DNA of 32,927 nucleotides from Acidobacteriota bacterium (GTDB lineage: Bacteria > Acidobacteriota > HRBIN11). The notes below the pieces were generated by a model that was not told where the DNA came from, did no database searches, and worked only from the letters and a program-made list of their open reading frames with translations. A program made the translations under genes and the position numbers. Shown piece after piece: positions 8,410 to 17,825 of the stretch (position 1 is the stretch's first letter; each line of letters starts with the position of its first letter). The stretch spans positions 1-32,927 of the forward strand of contig JAUQPV010000004.1 of assembly GCA_030550225.1 (NCBI GenBank), written 5' to 3'.

Positions 8410-9675
8410 TTAGGGCACCATATTACGGACCCACTGCCACAGACGCTTGGGGATACCGACCCTCCGCTGCAGGCGGGAACGCCATTCGTCGTCCTGCGCC
8501 ACCAGCTGGACGATCCCACAGGCGACGGCATAGACCGGCGAGTTCACGACGTCTCGGAGGCCTTCGATATTTATAGGATAGCCGACGCGAACGGGCATTT
8601 CAAACACAGCGCGTGCGACCCGGTCGATGCCTCCCAGCAAGGCGCCGCCGCCGGTCAAGACGACCCGATGGACGAGGTCGATCATCCGAACGTGTTCCAA
8701 GTGCTGGCGGATGAGATAGAGAAGCTCTTCGGCCCGGGCTTCCAGGATCTCGGCGATCCGACGCCGGGGAACCAGTTGGGGCGAGGACCGGGGCTGGAGG
8801 GACGGCACGGGGACCATCTCCGTGTCGGACGGACTGCCCTCCCCCGGCGTCTCACCGGGCGGCGACGGTGCCTCGTAGACGGCCCCAACCAGACGCTTGA
8901 GGCGTTCCGCCTCATGGGGCGGCGTGTCCAGTACGCTGGCCACGTCGAGCGTGAACTGATGGCCACCCAGGGGCAGGATGTATGAGTGATAGAGACTCTC
9001 GTTTTTGATGACGACGAAGCCCGTCGTCCCGGCCCCGATGTCGACGACCAGGACGCCTTGCTCCCGTTCGAAGTCGTTGGTGACGCTGTAAGCCGACGCC
9101 AGGGGCGTCAGAAAGTATCGAAGCGCCCGCAGACCGGCCATCTCCACGCACCGGTTCACGTTATTAAGGACCGTCTGGGGGAGCGTCACGACGTGAAAGT
9201 CGGCTTCCAGCTTGGTCCCCTCCATGTCGACGGGATTACGCACGCCCGGCATGCTGTCGACGATGAACTGCTGGGCCAGCATGTGGAGGATGACCTGGCC
9301 CGACGGCAAGCTCAAGCTGTGGAGGGCGCTCTCCCGGACCCGCTCGACATCGGGCCGCCGAATGGGCTGGGCCTGGCCCGTCGGCGTCAGCGTGATGATC
9401 CCCTTCACGTTAAAGCAAGTCACGAACTCGCCGTTGACATTGATGTAGACCTCGTTCAATCGGACGCCGGCCATCTTGGAGGCTTCCAGGACCGTCTCCC
9501 GCAAGATCTTCACAAGGGGCTGGAGGTCCACGATACGCCCGTTCTCGACGCCAGCGCTTGTCTGTTTGGAAGCACCCAGGACCTCGACGACGGGAGCGTC
9601 CTTCTTATCCAGGGCAATGCGAGCGATCACGCAACAGACCTTGTGCGAGCCGATATCCAGGGCGCCGACGATCAT
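8410..9675 (-). CDS. ftsA: Cell division protein FtsA
   Basis: ALDIGSHKVCCVIA, 'VVDIGAGTTGFVVI', 'VVLTGGGALLGGI', C-terminal amphipathic 'IPKRLWQWVRNMVP'. Confidence 0.94.
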   Translation of the reverse strand: MIVGALDIGSHKVCCVIARIALDKKDAPVVEVLGASKQTSAGVENGRIVDLQPLVKILRETVLEASKMAGVRLNEVYINVNGEFVTCFNVKGIITLTPTGQAQPIRRPDVERVRESALHSLSLPSGQVILHMLAQQFIVDSMPGVRNPVDMEGTKLEADFHVVTLPQTVLNNVNRCVEMAGLRALRYFLTPLASAYSVTNDFEREQGVLVVDIGAGTTGFVVIKNESLYHSYILPLGGHQFTLDVASVLDTPPHEAERLKRLVGAVYEAPSPPGETPGEGSPSDTEMVPVPSLQPRSSPQLVPRRRIAEILEARAEELLYLIRQHLEHVRMIDLVHRVVLTGGGALLGGIDRVARAVFEMPVRVGYPINIEGLRDVVNSPVYAVACGIVQLVAQDDEWRSRLQRRVGIPKRLWQWVRNMVP

Positions 9676-10490
9676 GAGCCGTCCCTAAGCGGGCGAAGGT
9701 AGATGTAGCCGTCGAACCGAAGGTCGATTTCCTTCCGTTCCCGAAGGACTTGCGGCAGGACCTGTTCGTCCCACTGCGCGCGGAGTTCTTGCAATCGCCG
9801 ACGGTACCACCGGCGACATCGCTCGACGTCTGGCCCGCAGTCGTCCGTCAGTAAAATGCGAGTCTGGGGTTGGCTGAGTTCTAAAGCCATCTCAGGTCCC
9901 CATCGGAGCCAGAGCGTTTGGTCGAGGAGCCACGCGTGGTCCCGGCGTAAGACCTCGACGACCGCCCGAACCGGATAAAATCGAGCGTCCGGCCGACCGA
10001 CCCCATTATAGACGATCAGGGGACGCCACGCCGGGTCGTTGAGGTCGCCCTGGAACCACAGGAAGGGAACGCCTTCGGCGTCCACGAGCCGCACGCCCGT
10101 AGCGTCTTGGAGGACGGCGAAGGGCTTCCGCTCGACGATGAAGACGTGAATCGTGTCCGGCCATTGCTTGCGCACGACGACATGCCGGACGACCGGGACC
10201 CGTCGGAGGGATTCGGTGATCGCCCGGGTCGATACGGCCATCATCGGCTGGCCCACGACCGTCCACTCGAGGTTCGCCCGAAGCTTCGAGACGTCCAGGT
10301 AGTGGGCCCCGTGCCACATGACCGACCGGACCCGACCGACCGCCAGGCCATACAGAATCGACCCGACGGTGGCACCCATCAGGAGCCACAGGGCGACGTG
10401 TCCCCAGAACCGCCCGGACCTCAAACGACGGGGCCGCTCGCCCCGCCTGGCCGGGTCAGTCGCCAGATTTCGATTTCGGGTTCGAGCCAT
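9672..10490 (-). CDS. ftsQ: Cell division protein FtsQ (POTRA domain)
   Basis: Position between murB and ftsA; single N-terminal TM; 'RRVPVVRHVVVRKQWPDTIHVFIVERKPFAVL'. Exact start uncertain; 10490 overlaps the murB 3' end. Confidence 0.85.
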   Translation of the reverse strand: MARTRNRNLATDPARRGERPRRLRSGRFWGHVALWLLMGATVGSILYGLAVGRVRSVMWHGAHYLDVSKLRANLEWTVVGQPMMAVSTRAITESLRRVPVVRHVVVRKQWPDTIHVFIVERKPFAVLQDATGVRLVDAEGVPFLWFQGDLNDPAWRPLIVYNGVGRPDARFYPVRAVVEVLRRDHAWLLDQTLWLRWGPEMALELSQPQTRILLTDDCGPDVERCRRWYRRRLQELRAQWDEQVLPQVLRERKEIDLRFDGYIYLRPLRDGS

Positions 10491-11365
10491 ACGTGAAATT
10501 GCTCCCACACCCTCGACCGGGCGTATTCGATGAGTCGGACCACGTCTGACCACGTGGCCGACCCTGTGTTGACGATGAAGTTCGCATGTTTGGGCGAAAT
10601 CATCGCCCCACCGACCCGGTAGCCCTTCAGGCCGGCCCGTTCGATCAGTTGACCGGCCGAGCCGGGACCGTCCGGAGGATTCTTGAAAGCGCAACCGGCG
10701 CTCTTGTCCTGTAAGGGCTGGGTTTGCAGACGGTACCGCTTCATTTCCTGCAAGACGGCCCGGATCGTCTCGGGCGACTGGGCTTCGACGCGAAAGTCGG
10801 CCTGCAGGATGACGCTCCGTCGAGCCTGGAAGGGGCTCTTCCGGTAGCCGAATTCAGCCGGCACCGGCGTGACCCGCGTCGCCGTCGCCTGGCCCGGCTC
10901 CCAGACCCATACGGCCGTCAGGACGTCGGCGACGGACCGGCCAAAAGCACCGGCATTCATCCACACGAGACCGCCGACCTGGCCCGGGATGCCCGACATG
11001 AACTCGAGGCCGCCGAAGCCTCGCCGGGCCGCCCACATGCACAGCTTGGGGGCCGGGACACCGGCCCCGGCTTGCACGACACCGTCCGCCACCCGGACCT
11101 GGCGGAGGCGGTCCAGCTTCACGATGACCCAGGGCAGGACGCCCGTATCCGGGATGAGGACGTTGGAACCCCCGCCCAGGACCCGCCAAGGGATGTCCCG
11201 ATGAGTGAGAGTCTCTAAGACGGCGACGGCCTCTTCCAGGTCCCGGGGCCACAGGACCCATGGAGCGACGCCGCCGATTCGCAGGGTCGTCCACGGGGCC
11301 ACCGGGACGTCGGTTCGAGCCAGCCACCGGTGACGTCGGACCTCATCCTGGAGGTGCTCAAACAT
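10421..11365 (-). CDS. murB: UDP-N-acetylenolpyruvoylglucosamine reductase
   Basis: 'TTLRIGGVAPWVLWP', 'VLGGGSNVLIPD', 'SAGCAFKNPP'; start 11365. Confidence 0.94.
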   Translation of the reverse strand: MFEHLQDEVRRHRWLARTDVPVAPWTTLRIGGVAPWVLWPRDLEEAVAVLETLTHRDIPWRVLGGGSNVLIPDTGVLPWVIVKLDRLRQVRVADGVVQAGAGVPAPKLCMWAARRGFGGLEFMSGIPGQVGGLVWMNAGAFGRSVADVLTAVWVWEPGQATATRVTPVPAEFGYRKSPFQARRSVILQADFRVEAQSPETIRAVLQEMKRYRLQTQPLQDKSAGCAFKNPPDGPGSAGQLIERAGLKGYRVGGAMISPKHANFIVNTGSATWSDVVRLIEYARSRVWEQFHVWLEPEIEIWRLTRPGGASGPVV

Positions 11366-12740
11366 CGAGCCGCCCTCCTTCCAGACGTCGGGCCAGGGCT
11401 TCCCCGACCCGGTGTACATGGCCGGCCCCGAGGGTCAAGACCAGGTCGCCGGGCTGTACCGTCGGGACCAGGACCTCGACGGCCTGCTCGAGGGAATCGC
11501 AGTACGTCACGGCCCGATGCCCGCTCTGACGGATGTCCTCGGCCAAACGCTTGGCATCGACGCCGGGGATCGGGTCCTCCCCGGCCGGATAGATCGGCAG
11601 GACGAGGAGGACGTCGGCCAGGTAAAAGCATCGGGTGAAGTCGTCCCACAGGAAAGAGACGCGTGAGTAGCGGTGGGGCTGAAAGACGACGACCAGGCGA
11701 CGGTGAAAGCCCCGGGCCGTCTCCAGCGTCCGCACGATCTCCGTCGGATGGTGGGCGTAGTCGTCGACGATCCACACGTCGTCGACCTGGGCCTTCAACT
11801 GGAAACGTCGCTCGACGCCCGTGAACCGGGCCAGGCTCTCCTCGATGCGGTCCCAGGGGATGCCGATGAAGCGGGCCGTGGCGACGGTCGCCAGGGCGTT
11901 CAGTACGTTGTGCGCCCCCGGGATGCTCAGTCGCAGGGCCCGGTCCTCGCCCTCGCCGTGGACCCGAAAGTGGACCTGCCAGCCGTCCAGCCGCACGTCG
12001 TCGGCCCAGTAATGACTCTGCGGGTTCAGGCCGTACGTGATGACCCGCCGCTTCAGCCGGAACAGGATGCTCTGGACCTGGGGGTCCTCCAGACAAACGA
12101 TGGCGGCCCCGTAGAAGGGGACCTGGTTGCAGAACTGCACGAAGGCGTCCTTCAAGGCGTCGAAATGACCGTATCGGTCCAAGTGCTCCCGGTCGATGTT
12201 CGTCACGACGGCGATGATGGGCGTCAGTCGCAAAAACGAACCGTCGCTCTCGTCGCTCTCGACGACGATCCAGGAACCCTTCCCCAGGTAAGCGTTCGTC
12301 CCCAGGGCCTTCAGTCGACCCCCGATGACCATCGTCGGGTCTAGACCGGCGTCGGCCAGGACCATCCCGATCATCGAGGTCGTCGTCGTCTTCCCGTGCG
12401 CCCCGGCGATGGCGATGCCCTGCTTGAGGCGCATGAGCTCCGTGAGCATTTCGACACGATGGATCACGGGAATGCCCCGTCGCCGGGCCTCCAGGACCTC
12501 GGGATTGTCGTCTCGAATGGCCGACGAGATGACGACCACGTCGGCGCCTTCGACGTGCTCGGGCCGGTGCCCGATGAAAACCCGGGCCCCGAAACGCTCC
12601 AAGCGCTCCAGGACCGGGGACGCCGCCAGGTCCGAACCCTGCACCCTGTATCCCATATTCAGGAGGAGTTCGGCGATCCCGCTCATGCCCGTGCCGCCGA
12701 TGCCGACCATGTGGATACACGTAGGCTTGGGAACAAACAT
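11358..12740 (-). CDS. murC: UDP-N-acetylmuramate--L-alanine ligase
   Basis: 'HMVGIGGTGMSGIAELLLNMGY', 'AGAHGKTTTTSMI', 'DDYAHHPTEI'. Confidence 0.95.
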   Translation of the reverse strand: MFVPKPTCIHMVGIGGTGMSGIAELLLNMGYRVQGSDLAASPVLERLERFGARVFIGHRPEHVEGADVVVISSAIRDDNPEVLEARRRGIPVIHRVEMLTELMRLKQGIAIAGAHGKTTTTSMIGMVLADAGLDPTMVIGGRLKALGTNAYLGKGSWIVVESDESDGSFLRLTPIIAVVTNIDREHLDRYGHFDALKDAFVQFCNQVPFYGAAIVCLEDPQVQSILFRLKRRVITYGLNPQSHYWADDVRLDGWQVHFRVHGEGEDRALRLSIPGAHNVLNALATVATARFIGIPWDRIEESLARFTGVERRFQLKAQVDDVWIVDDYAHHPTEIVRTLETARGFHRRLVVVFQPHRYSRVSFLWDDFTRCFYLADVLLVLPIYPAGEDPIPGVDAKRLAEDIRQSGHRAVTYCDSLEQAVEVLVPTVQPGDLVLTLGAGHVHRVGEALARRLEGGRLDV

Positions 12741-12744
12741 CGTC

Positions 12745-13842
12745 TTACCCCGCTGGAAGGACCAACGCGTTGGACAAAGAAGGATGCAGGGCCTCGACCC
12801 ACTCCCAAAAGGCCCTCGCCGCATGGGGCCACGCCAAGCGCCCGGCCCGTTCCCGGACTTCCCGCCACCGGTCAGGGCGATTATACAACTCGATCAAGAG
12901 GCGGGCCAAGTCGTCTGGGGTCATCGTCTGACGGAACATCAGGGCCGCGCCCCGATCAGCCCAGTACTGGGCGTTCGCCCGCTGGTGGTCTCCGGCGACG
13001 CCTTCCAAGGGTACGAGGACGGCCGCCATGCGAGCCGCCGCGATCTCGGCCAGCGTCGTACTCCCGGCCCGGCTGATCACGACGTGGGCCCAGCCGTAGT
13101 GGGGCCCGATCGGGTCCAGAAAGTCGGCGACCTGCGCCGGCACATCGGCCTCTCGGTACCGGGCCCGTACGGCCTCTGCCTCCTGCGGTCCCGCTTGGTG
13201 AACGACCTCGACTTCCCAGCCGAGTCGCCGAACTTGGGCCAAGGCCACCGGGACGACGGCGTTCAGAAAGCGCGAACCCTGACTGCCGCCGACGACCAGG
13301 ACCCGAAAGGGCGGCCACGGCGGCCGTTCCCACGGGAGCTCGAAGAACTCCCGCCGGACCGGATTGCCGACCGTCTCCACGGGACACCGCCAGCGCCCCT
13401 CGACGGGATAGGTCAGGGCCAGACCCTGAGCCCACCGACTGATCCACCGAGTGGCCCAGCCCGGCGCGACGTTCTGCTCGTGCAGAAAGACAGGCACGCC
13501 CAGCCATCGGGCCGCCACGGCGGCGGCGACGCCCGCATAGCCGCCCGAGCTGACGACGACGTCGGGCCGCCACCGACGCAGGCGCCGATAGGCGACCCAG
13601 AGGCTCTGCCCAAGCCCCAGGCCCGCTCGGAACGCCTCGACGGGTCGCTTCCCCCGCAGGCCCCGGACCGGCAGAAGGCAGACCTCCCAATCGTCCGGGA
13701 GCCGCCGGCGGGCCTCCACGCCGTAGCGGGAGCCCACGTAGAGACAACGCAGGCCGGCGTACCGCCGACGGGCTTCCTCACCTAAGGCGACCAGGGGGTA
13801 CAGGTGCCCGCCGCTTCCGCCGCCCGTCAGCACGATGCGCAT
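12745..13842 (-). CDS. murG: UDP-GlcNAc:undecaprenyl-pyrophosphoryl-MurNAc-pentapeptide transferase MurG
   Basis: MRIVLTGGGSGGHLYPL, 'FLHEQNVAPGWATRW', 'VISRAGSTTLAEIAA'. Confidence 0.95.
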   Translation of the reverse strand: MRIVLTGGGSGGHLYPLVALGEEARRRYAGLRCLYVGSRYGVEARRRLPDDWEVCLLPVRGLRGKRPVEAFRAGLGLGQSLWVAYRRLRRWRPDVVVSSGGYAGVAAAVAARWLGVPVFLHEQNVAPGWATRWISRWAQGLALTYPVEGRWRCPVETVGNPVRREFFELPWERPPWPPFRVLVVGGSQGSRFLNAVVPVALAQVRRLGWEVEVVHQAGPQEAEAVRARYREADVPAQVADFLDPIGPHYGWAHVVISRAGSTTLAEIAAARMAAVLVPLEGVAGDHQRANAQYWADRGAALMFRQTMTPDDLARLLIELYNRPDRWREVRERAGRLAWPHAARAFWEWVEALHPSLSNALVLPAG

Positions 13843-13883
13843 GGCTCCACCTTCCGTATCCCGCATCCCATACTCTCCGCGTC

Positions 13884-15011
13884 TCAGTCCGTCGCCCCCA
13901 GCCGTACATGGTCCTCGGCGATGCTGATCAGGATCCCCGTCGCCAGCGAGTACAGCAGATACGCCGTGCCGCCGTACGATATAAAGGGCAGGACCGTCCC
14001 CTTCGGCGGCACCAGGCCGACCGACACCGTGATGTTCAAGAAGGCTTGAAAACAGATCCATACGGCGATCCCGACGGCCATGACCCGACCGGCCGGGAGC
14101 CGAGCCCGCCGGGCCGCCGTCAGGCCCAGTCCAAAGTAGGCGCCATACAGTGCCACGACCAAGAGGGTCGCCGGCAGGCCGAGTTCTTCCCCGAGAATGG
14201 CGAACACGTAGTCGTTATGGGGCTCGGGCAGATAGTAGAGCTTCTGCAAGCTCCGGCCGTATCCCGTGCCCCACAAGCCGCCGTGCCCTAAGGCGATGAG
14301 GGCCTGCCGCTGTTGGTAGCCCGTCGTCTGTGCATGGGCCTCCAGGTCCAGGAACGCCAAGACTCGGTCCTTCCAGTGACGGGGCACGTCGACCCACAGG
14401 AGGAACGCCAGGCCGATGACGGCCGCCGCCACGGCCGCCCCCAGGGCCATCTGCCGGAGAGACACCTGGCCGATAAAGACCATGCTCCCGGCGATGCAAA
14501 GGAGGATCAGGGCATTGCCCAAGTCCGGCTCCCGCACGATCAGGACGGCCCAGAGAGCCGTCACGAGGCCGGCGTAGGCCACCTGGCTAAGACGGTCCCG
14601 AAAGGCTTGGCGGCCCTGCCGGTGGACCAAAAAGGCGATGTAGACGATGATGCCCAGCTTGGCCAACTCGGACGGCTGAAACGATAGGAGGGGTCCCCAC
14701 CGAATCCAGCGGTGGACACCCCGGACCGGCGGAAGCCAAAAGACGGCGATGAGGAGGGCCGGGCAGACGAAAAAGAAGGCCCGGGCTACCGACGGATAGA
14801 CCCAGAAGTTATAGGGGACCCGGGCCGCCAGGAGCAGAGCACCGGTCCCGACCAGTGTGTAAAGGACCTGCCGCTTCAGAAAGAACAGGGGGTCGCCGAA
14901 CCGTTCCTGCGCGATCAAGACAGGGGCGCTCCCGCCCATCAAGAGACCGACGCCCGAGAGGAGACCCCACACGACCAGGATGCTCGTCGAAATCCTCATC
15001 CAGCCCTTCAT
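13884..15011 (-). CDS. ftsW: Lipid II polymerase / SEDS protein FtsW
   Basis: Multi-pass SEDS protein; 'FQPSELAKLGIIVYIAF', 'GYGRSLQKLYYLPEPHNDYVFAILGEELG', 'VPPKGTVLPFISYGGTA'. Confidence 0.94.
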   Translation of the reverse strand: MKGWMRISTSILVVWGLLSGVGLLMGGSAPVLIAQERFGDPLFFLKRQVLYTLVGTGALLLAARVPYNFWVYPSVARAFFFVCPALLIAVFWLPPVRGVHRWIRWGPLLSFQPSELAKLGIIVYIAFLVHRQGRQAFRDRLSQVAYAGLVTALWAVLIVREPDLGNALILLCIAGSMVFIGQVSLRQMALGAAVAAAVIGLAFLLWVDVPRHWKDRVLAFLDLEAHAQTTGYQQRQALIALGHGGLWGTGYGRSLQKLYYLPEPHNDYVFAILGEELGLPATLLVVALYGAYFGLGLTAARRARLPAGRVMAVGIAVWICFQAFLNITVSVGLVPPKGTVLPFISYGGTAYLLYSLATGILISIAEDHVRLGATD

Positions 15012-16468
15012 GCCGTCGACTCCTCGAGCGTGCGCTTCAGGTCCAAGACGGCCTTTCGGAAGACGTCGCCCCGGTGGGCGTAGCCCCGAAACATGTCAAA
15101 ACTGGCACAGGCCGGCGACAACAGCACGGCATCGCCGGGCTGGGCCATCGTGAAGGCGACCCGCACGGCTTCTTCCATGTCAGCGGCCTCGACCATCGGT
15201 ACGCCGGTCCCAGCCCACGCCGCCCGGATTTGGGCCCGGTCCTCACCGATCAGGACGACGGCCCGGGCCCTTTCCGCCAGGAGAGACCGCAGGGACCGCA
15301 CGTCCTGGCCCTTGGCCTGGCCGCCGGCAATCAGGACGACGGGGCGGGTCATGCTGGTCAGGGCCCACCGGACGGCGTGCACGTTTGTCGCCTTCGAGTC
15401 GTCGTAAAAGTCGACGTCTCGGATGCGGGCGACCCACTCGAGCCGGTGGGGTGGGGCCGTCAGGCGACGGACACTCGTCCGGATCTGGGGGAGCGTCAGA
15501 CGCAGGGCCACACCGGTCAGGATGACGGCCAGGAGGTTCGCCACCATGAAGGGCCACGGCGTCGACAGAAGACGGACCGGCCCGATCGGATAGGTCCGGC
15601 CCCACCAGAGCAGGAGCCAGTCGTCCCGGACGCCAGCGCCCGGGTACCACCGCCCGGAGAGACCAAAGCTCAACAGCCGGGCCGGGATGGACCGATAAGC
15701 CTCCCAGAGGTGCCGCTCGTCGCCGTTGACGATAGCCCAGTCATCGGGTCGCTGACGCTCAAAAAGCCGAAGCTTGGCGGCCACATAGTCGGCGACTGAC
15801 CCATGCCAGTCCAGGTGGTCCTGGTCGACGTTCAGTAAGACGGCTACGTCGGGCCGAAAGACGTTCAGCCCGTGCAGTTGGAAGCTACTCAGCTCGATGA
15901 CGTAGTAACTCCCCGGCCGAGCGTGGCGCACGAGTCGGGAGACAGGCTCGCCGATGTTGCCCCCGACGACCGTCGGGAGCCCCGCCTCGGTCAGGACCTG
16001 GCCGACCCACTGGGTCGTCGTCGTCTTACCGTTCGTGCCGGTGATGCCGATCCACGTCCCCGGCGGGGCGACCATGTAGCCGAGCTCGAATTCCGGGAGG
16101 ACCGCCTTACCCCGTGCTCGGGCCCGCTCGAGCCATGGATGCCAAGGCCGAAAGCCGGGCGACACGACAAGGCAGTCCCAGGCGTCCACGAAGGCGGCGT
16201 CCGCCGGCCGGGCATACGTCTCGACACCGGCCGCCGCCAGGGCCTGCCAGCGGGACCGCCGGTCAGGGTCCCAGGCGGCTGGGTCGCCTTCGTCGGCGAC
16301 GGCCAGGGCCGCCGGCCGGGCGACCGCCCGGATGAGGTCGAGCGCCGCCTGACCCGAGACGCCAAAGCCCAGGACGAGGACCCGCCGACCGTCGAGGAAG
16401 TCCCGGAGCGTCAAAACGCCGGGACCCGGAACTTCGAGTCGTGCCGACACGTCGGGCAAGACGACCAT
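15008..16468 (-). CDS. murD: UDP-N-acetylmuramoylalanine--D-glutamate ligase
   Basis: 'VLVLGFGVSGQAALDLI', 'GITGTNGKTTTTQWV', 'DDSKATNVHAVRWAL', 'LLSPACASFDMF'. Confidence 0.95.
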   Translation of the reverse strand: MVVLPDVSARLEVPGPGVLTLRDFLDGRRVLVLGFGVSGQAALDLIRAVARPAALAVADEGDPAAWDPDRRSRWQALAAAGVETYARPADAAFVDAWDCLVVSPGFRPWHPWLERARARGKAVLPEFELGYMVAPPGTWIGITGTNGKTTTTQWVGQVLTEAGLPTVVGGNIGEPVSRLVRHARPGSYYVIELSSFQLHGLNVFRPDVAVLLNVDQDHLDWHGSVADYVAAKLRLFERQRPDDWAIVNGDERHLWEAYRSIPARLLSFGLSGRWYPGAGVRDDWLLLWWGRTYPIGPVRLLSTPWPFMVANLLAVILTGVALRLTLPQIRTSVRRLTAPPHRLEWVARIRDVDFYDDSKATNVHAVRWALTSMTRPVVLIAGGQAKGQDVRSLRSLLAERARAVVLIGEDRAQIRAAWAGTGVPMVEAADMEEAVRVAFTMAQPGDAVLLSPACASFDMFRGYAHRGDVFRKAVLDLKRTLEESTA

Positions 16469-16483
16469 TTTGGAATCCCCGGG

Positions 16484-16553
16484 TTGGGTACTGGGTGTTA
16501 GGTGTTAGGTGTTGGGTGTTGGGTGTTAGGTGCTGGGTGCTGGGTGTTGGGTG
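16484..16553 (+). repeat. Tandem degenerate heptanucleotide array, 10 units of YTRGGTG
   Basis: TTGGGTA CTGGGTG TTAGGTG TTAGGTG TTGGGTG TTGGGTG TTAGGTG CTGGGTG CTGGGTG TTGGGTG. Confidence 0.93.
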
Positions 16554-16666
16554 AAAAGGGGCCGCGAACGATGAACCCGACGGGGTCACCCCGAAATGCC
16601 CCATCCCGAGACGAGGCAAACCAAGCTTCCACGACAGGTCTGGGATCCATGGCCTGTGGTCTTTCA

Positions 16667-16736
16667 TACCCAGCACCCAACACCCAACACCTAACACCTA
16701 ACACCCAACACCCAGCACCTAACACCCAACACCCAA
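16667..16736 (-). repeat. Tandem degenerate heptanucleotide array in inverted orientation, 10 units of CACCYAR
   Basis: TACCCAG CACCCAA CACCCAA CACCTAA CACCTAA CACCCAA CACCCAG CACCTAA CACCCAA CACCCAA. 34-bp perfect inverted match 16674-16707 vs 16492-16525. Confidence 0.93.
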
Positions 16737-16739
16737 CCC

Positions 16740-17825
16740 TCATCGGAGCTTCAGGGTCGTCAGGCTCAGCAGGGCAAACAGAAAGGCAAGGATCCAGAAC
16801 CGGACGACGACCTTGCTTTCCGGCCATCCTAAGAGCTCGAAGTGGTGATGAAGCGGGGCCATCCGAAAGATGCGCCGACCCCGGAGCCGGAAAGAAGCGA
16901 CCTGCAAGATGACCGACAGGGCCTCAAGGACAAACAGACCGCCGACCATCACCAGGACCAGCTCCTGCTTGATCAGGACGCTCAAGATGCCCAGCGATGC
17001 CCCCAACGACAGAGCGCCCACGTCCCCCATGAACACCTCGGCTGGGTGGGCATTAAACCACAGGAATCCGATACTGGCCCCCATCAGGGCCCCGCCGAAG
17101 ATGACGACCTCAGCCGCCTGGGGCACGTGCAAGATGTTCAGGTAGCCCGCAAAGACCCGGTGGCCGGCCACGTAGGCAAAGCCCGTCAGGGCCGCCGACG
17201 CAAAGAGGACGGACCCGATGGCCAGCCCGTCCAGGCCGTCCGTCAAATTCACGGCGTTGGAGGCTCCAGCCAAGACAAGCCACAAAAAGGCCAGGTACCA
17301 CCAGCCCAGGTCCGGGTGGAGCCACTTCAGAAAGGGGAACCACACCTCGGTCGAGAACATGCCTCGATGCCGCAAGTACATCAGGGCCAAGCCGATGACC
17401 AGGATGATGACCGTCTGGGCGAGGAGCTTCCCACGACCCGTCAGCCCCAGGTTCTGGCGACGCCTTAGCTTCGCCCAGTCGTCCCAGAAGCCCAAGGCGC
17501 CGAAACTCCACAACGTGCCCAGGGCGACCCACGGGTAGGGTTCGGCCAGGTCGGCCCACAGGAGGACGGCCACTGAGACGGCCAGGATGACCAAAAGGCC
17601 GCCCATCGTGGGCGTCCCCGCCTTCTGTTGATGGTGCTTCGGACCCTCTTCCCGGATGTACTGGCCCCACTGCCACTGACGCAGACGCCGGATTAGCGGG
17701 GGGCCCAACAGGAAGCTGAGGACCATGGCCGTGACGATGGCCATGGCCGTCCGGACGGTCACGTAGCGGAACACCCGTAGGGTGTCCCACCAGGGGCGGA
17801 GGAGTTCAAACAGGAGGTACAGCAT
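16740..17825 (-). CDS. mraY: Phospho-N-acetylmuramoyl-pentapeptide-transferase
   Basis: 'GTPTMGGLLVI', 'NAVNLTDGLDGLAIG', 'MAPLHHHFELLGW'. Confidence 0.95.
   Translation of the reverse strand: MLYLLFELLRPWWDTLRVFRYVTVRTAMAIVTAMVLSFLLGPPLIRRLRQWQWGQYIREEGPKHHQQKAGTPTMGGLLVILAVSVAVLLWADLAEPYPWVALGTLWSFGALGFWDDWAKLRRRQNLGLTGRGKLLAQTVIILVIGLALMYLRHRGMFSTEVWFPFLKWLHPDLGWWYLAFLWLVLAGASNAVNLTDGLDGLAIGSVLFASAALTGFAYVAGHRVFAGYLNILHVPQAAEVVIFGGALMGASIGFLWFNAHPAEVFMGDVGALSLGASLGILSVLIKQELVLVMVGGLFVLEALSVILQVASFRLRGRRIFRMAPLHHHFELLGWPESKVVVRFWILAFLFALLSLTTLKLR

Noticed and set aside
11215-12720. 501-aa - strand ORF in another frame over murC
   Set aside because: Arg/Gly/Pro-rich frame shadow of murC with no domain features.
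12325-13785. 486-aa + strand ORF antisense to murC/murG
   Set aside because: Composition-driven open frame; murC and murG are clearly on the - strand.
16484-16736. CRISPR array or true telomere
   Set aside because: Uniform 7-nt tandem units without spacers, in inverted pairs, internal to an operon; matches neither a CRISPR array nor a replicon end.
16498-16912. Small ORFs across the heptads translating to PNTQHPTPNTQH or CWVLGAGCWVLG
   Set aside because: Products of the repeat in arbitrary frames; no start context or homology features.
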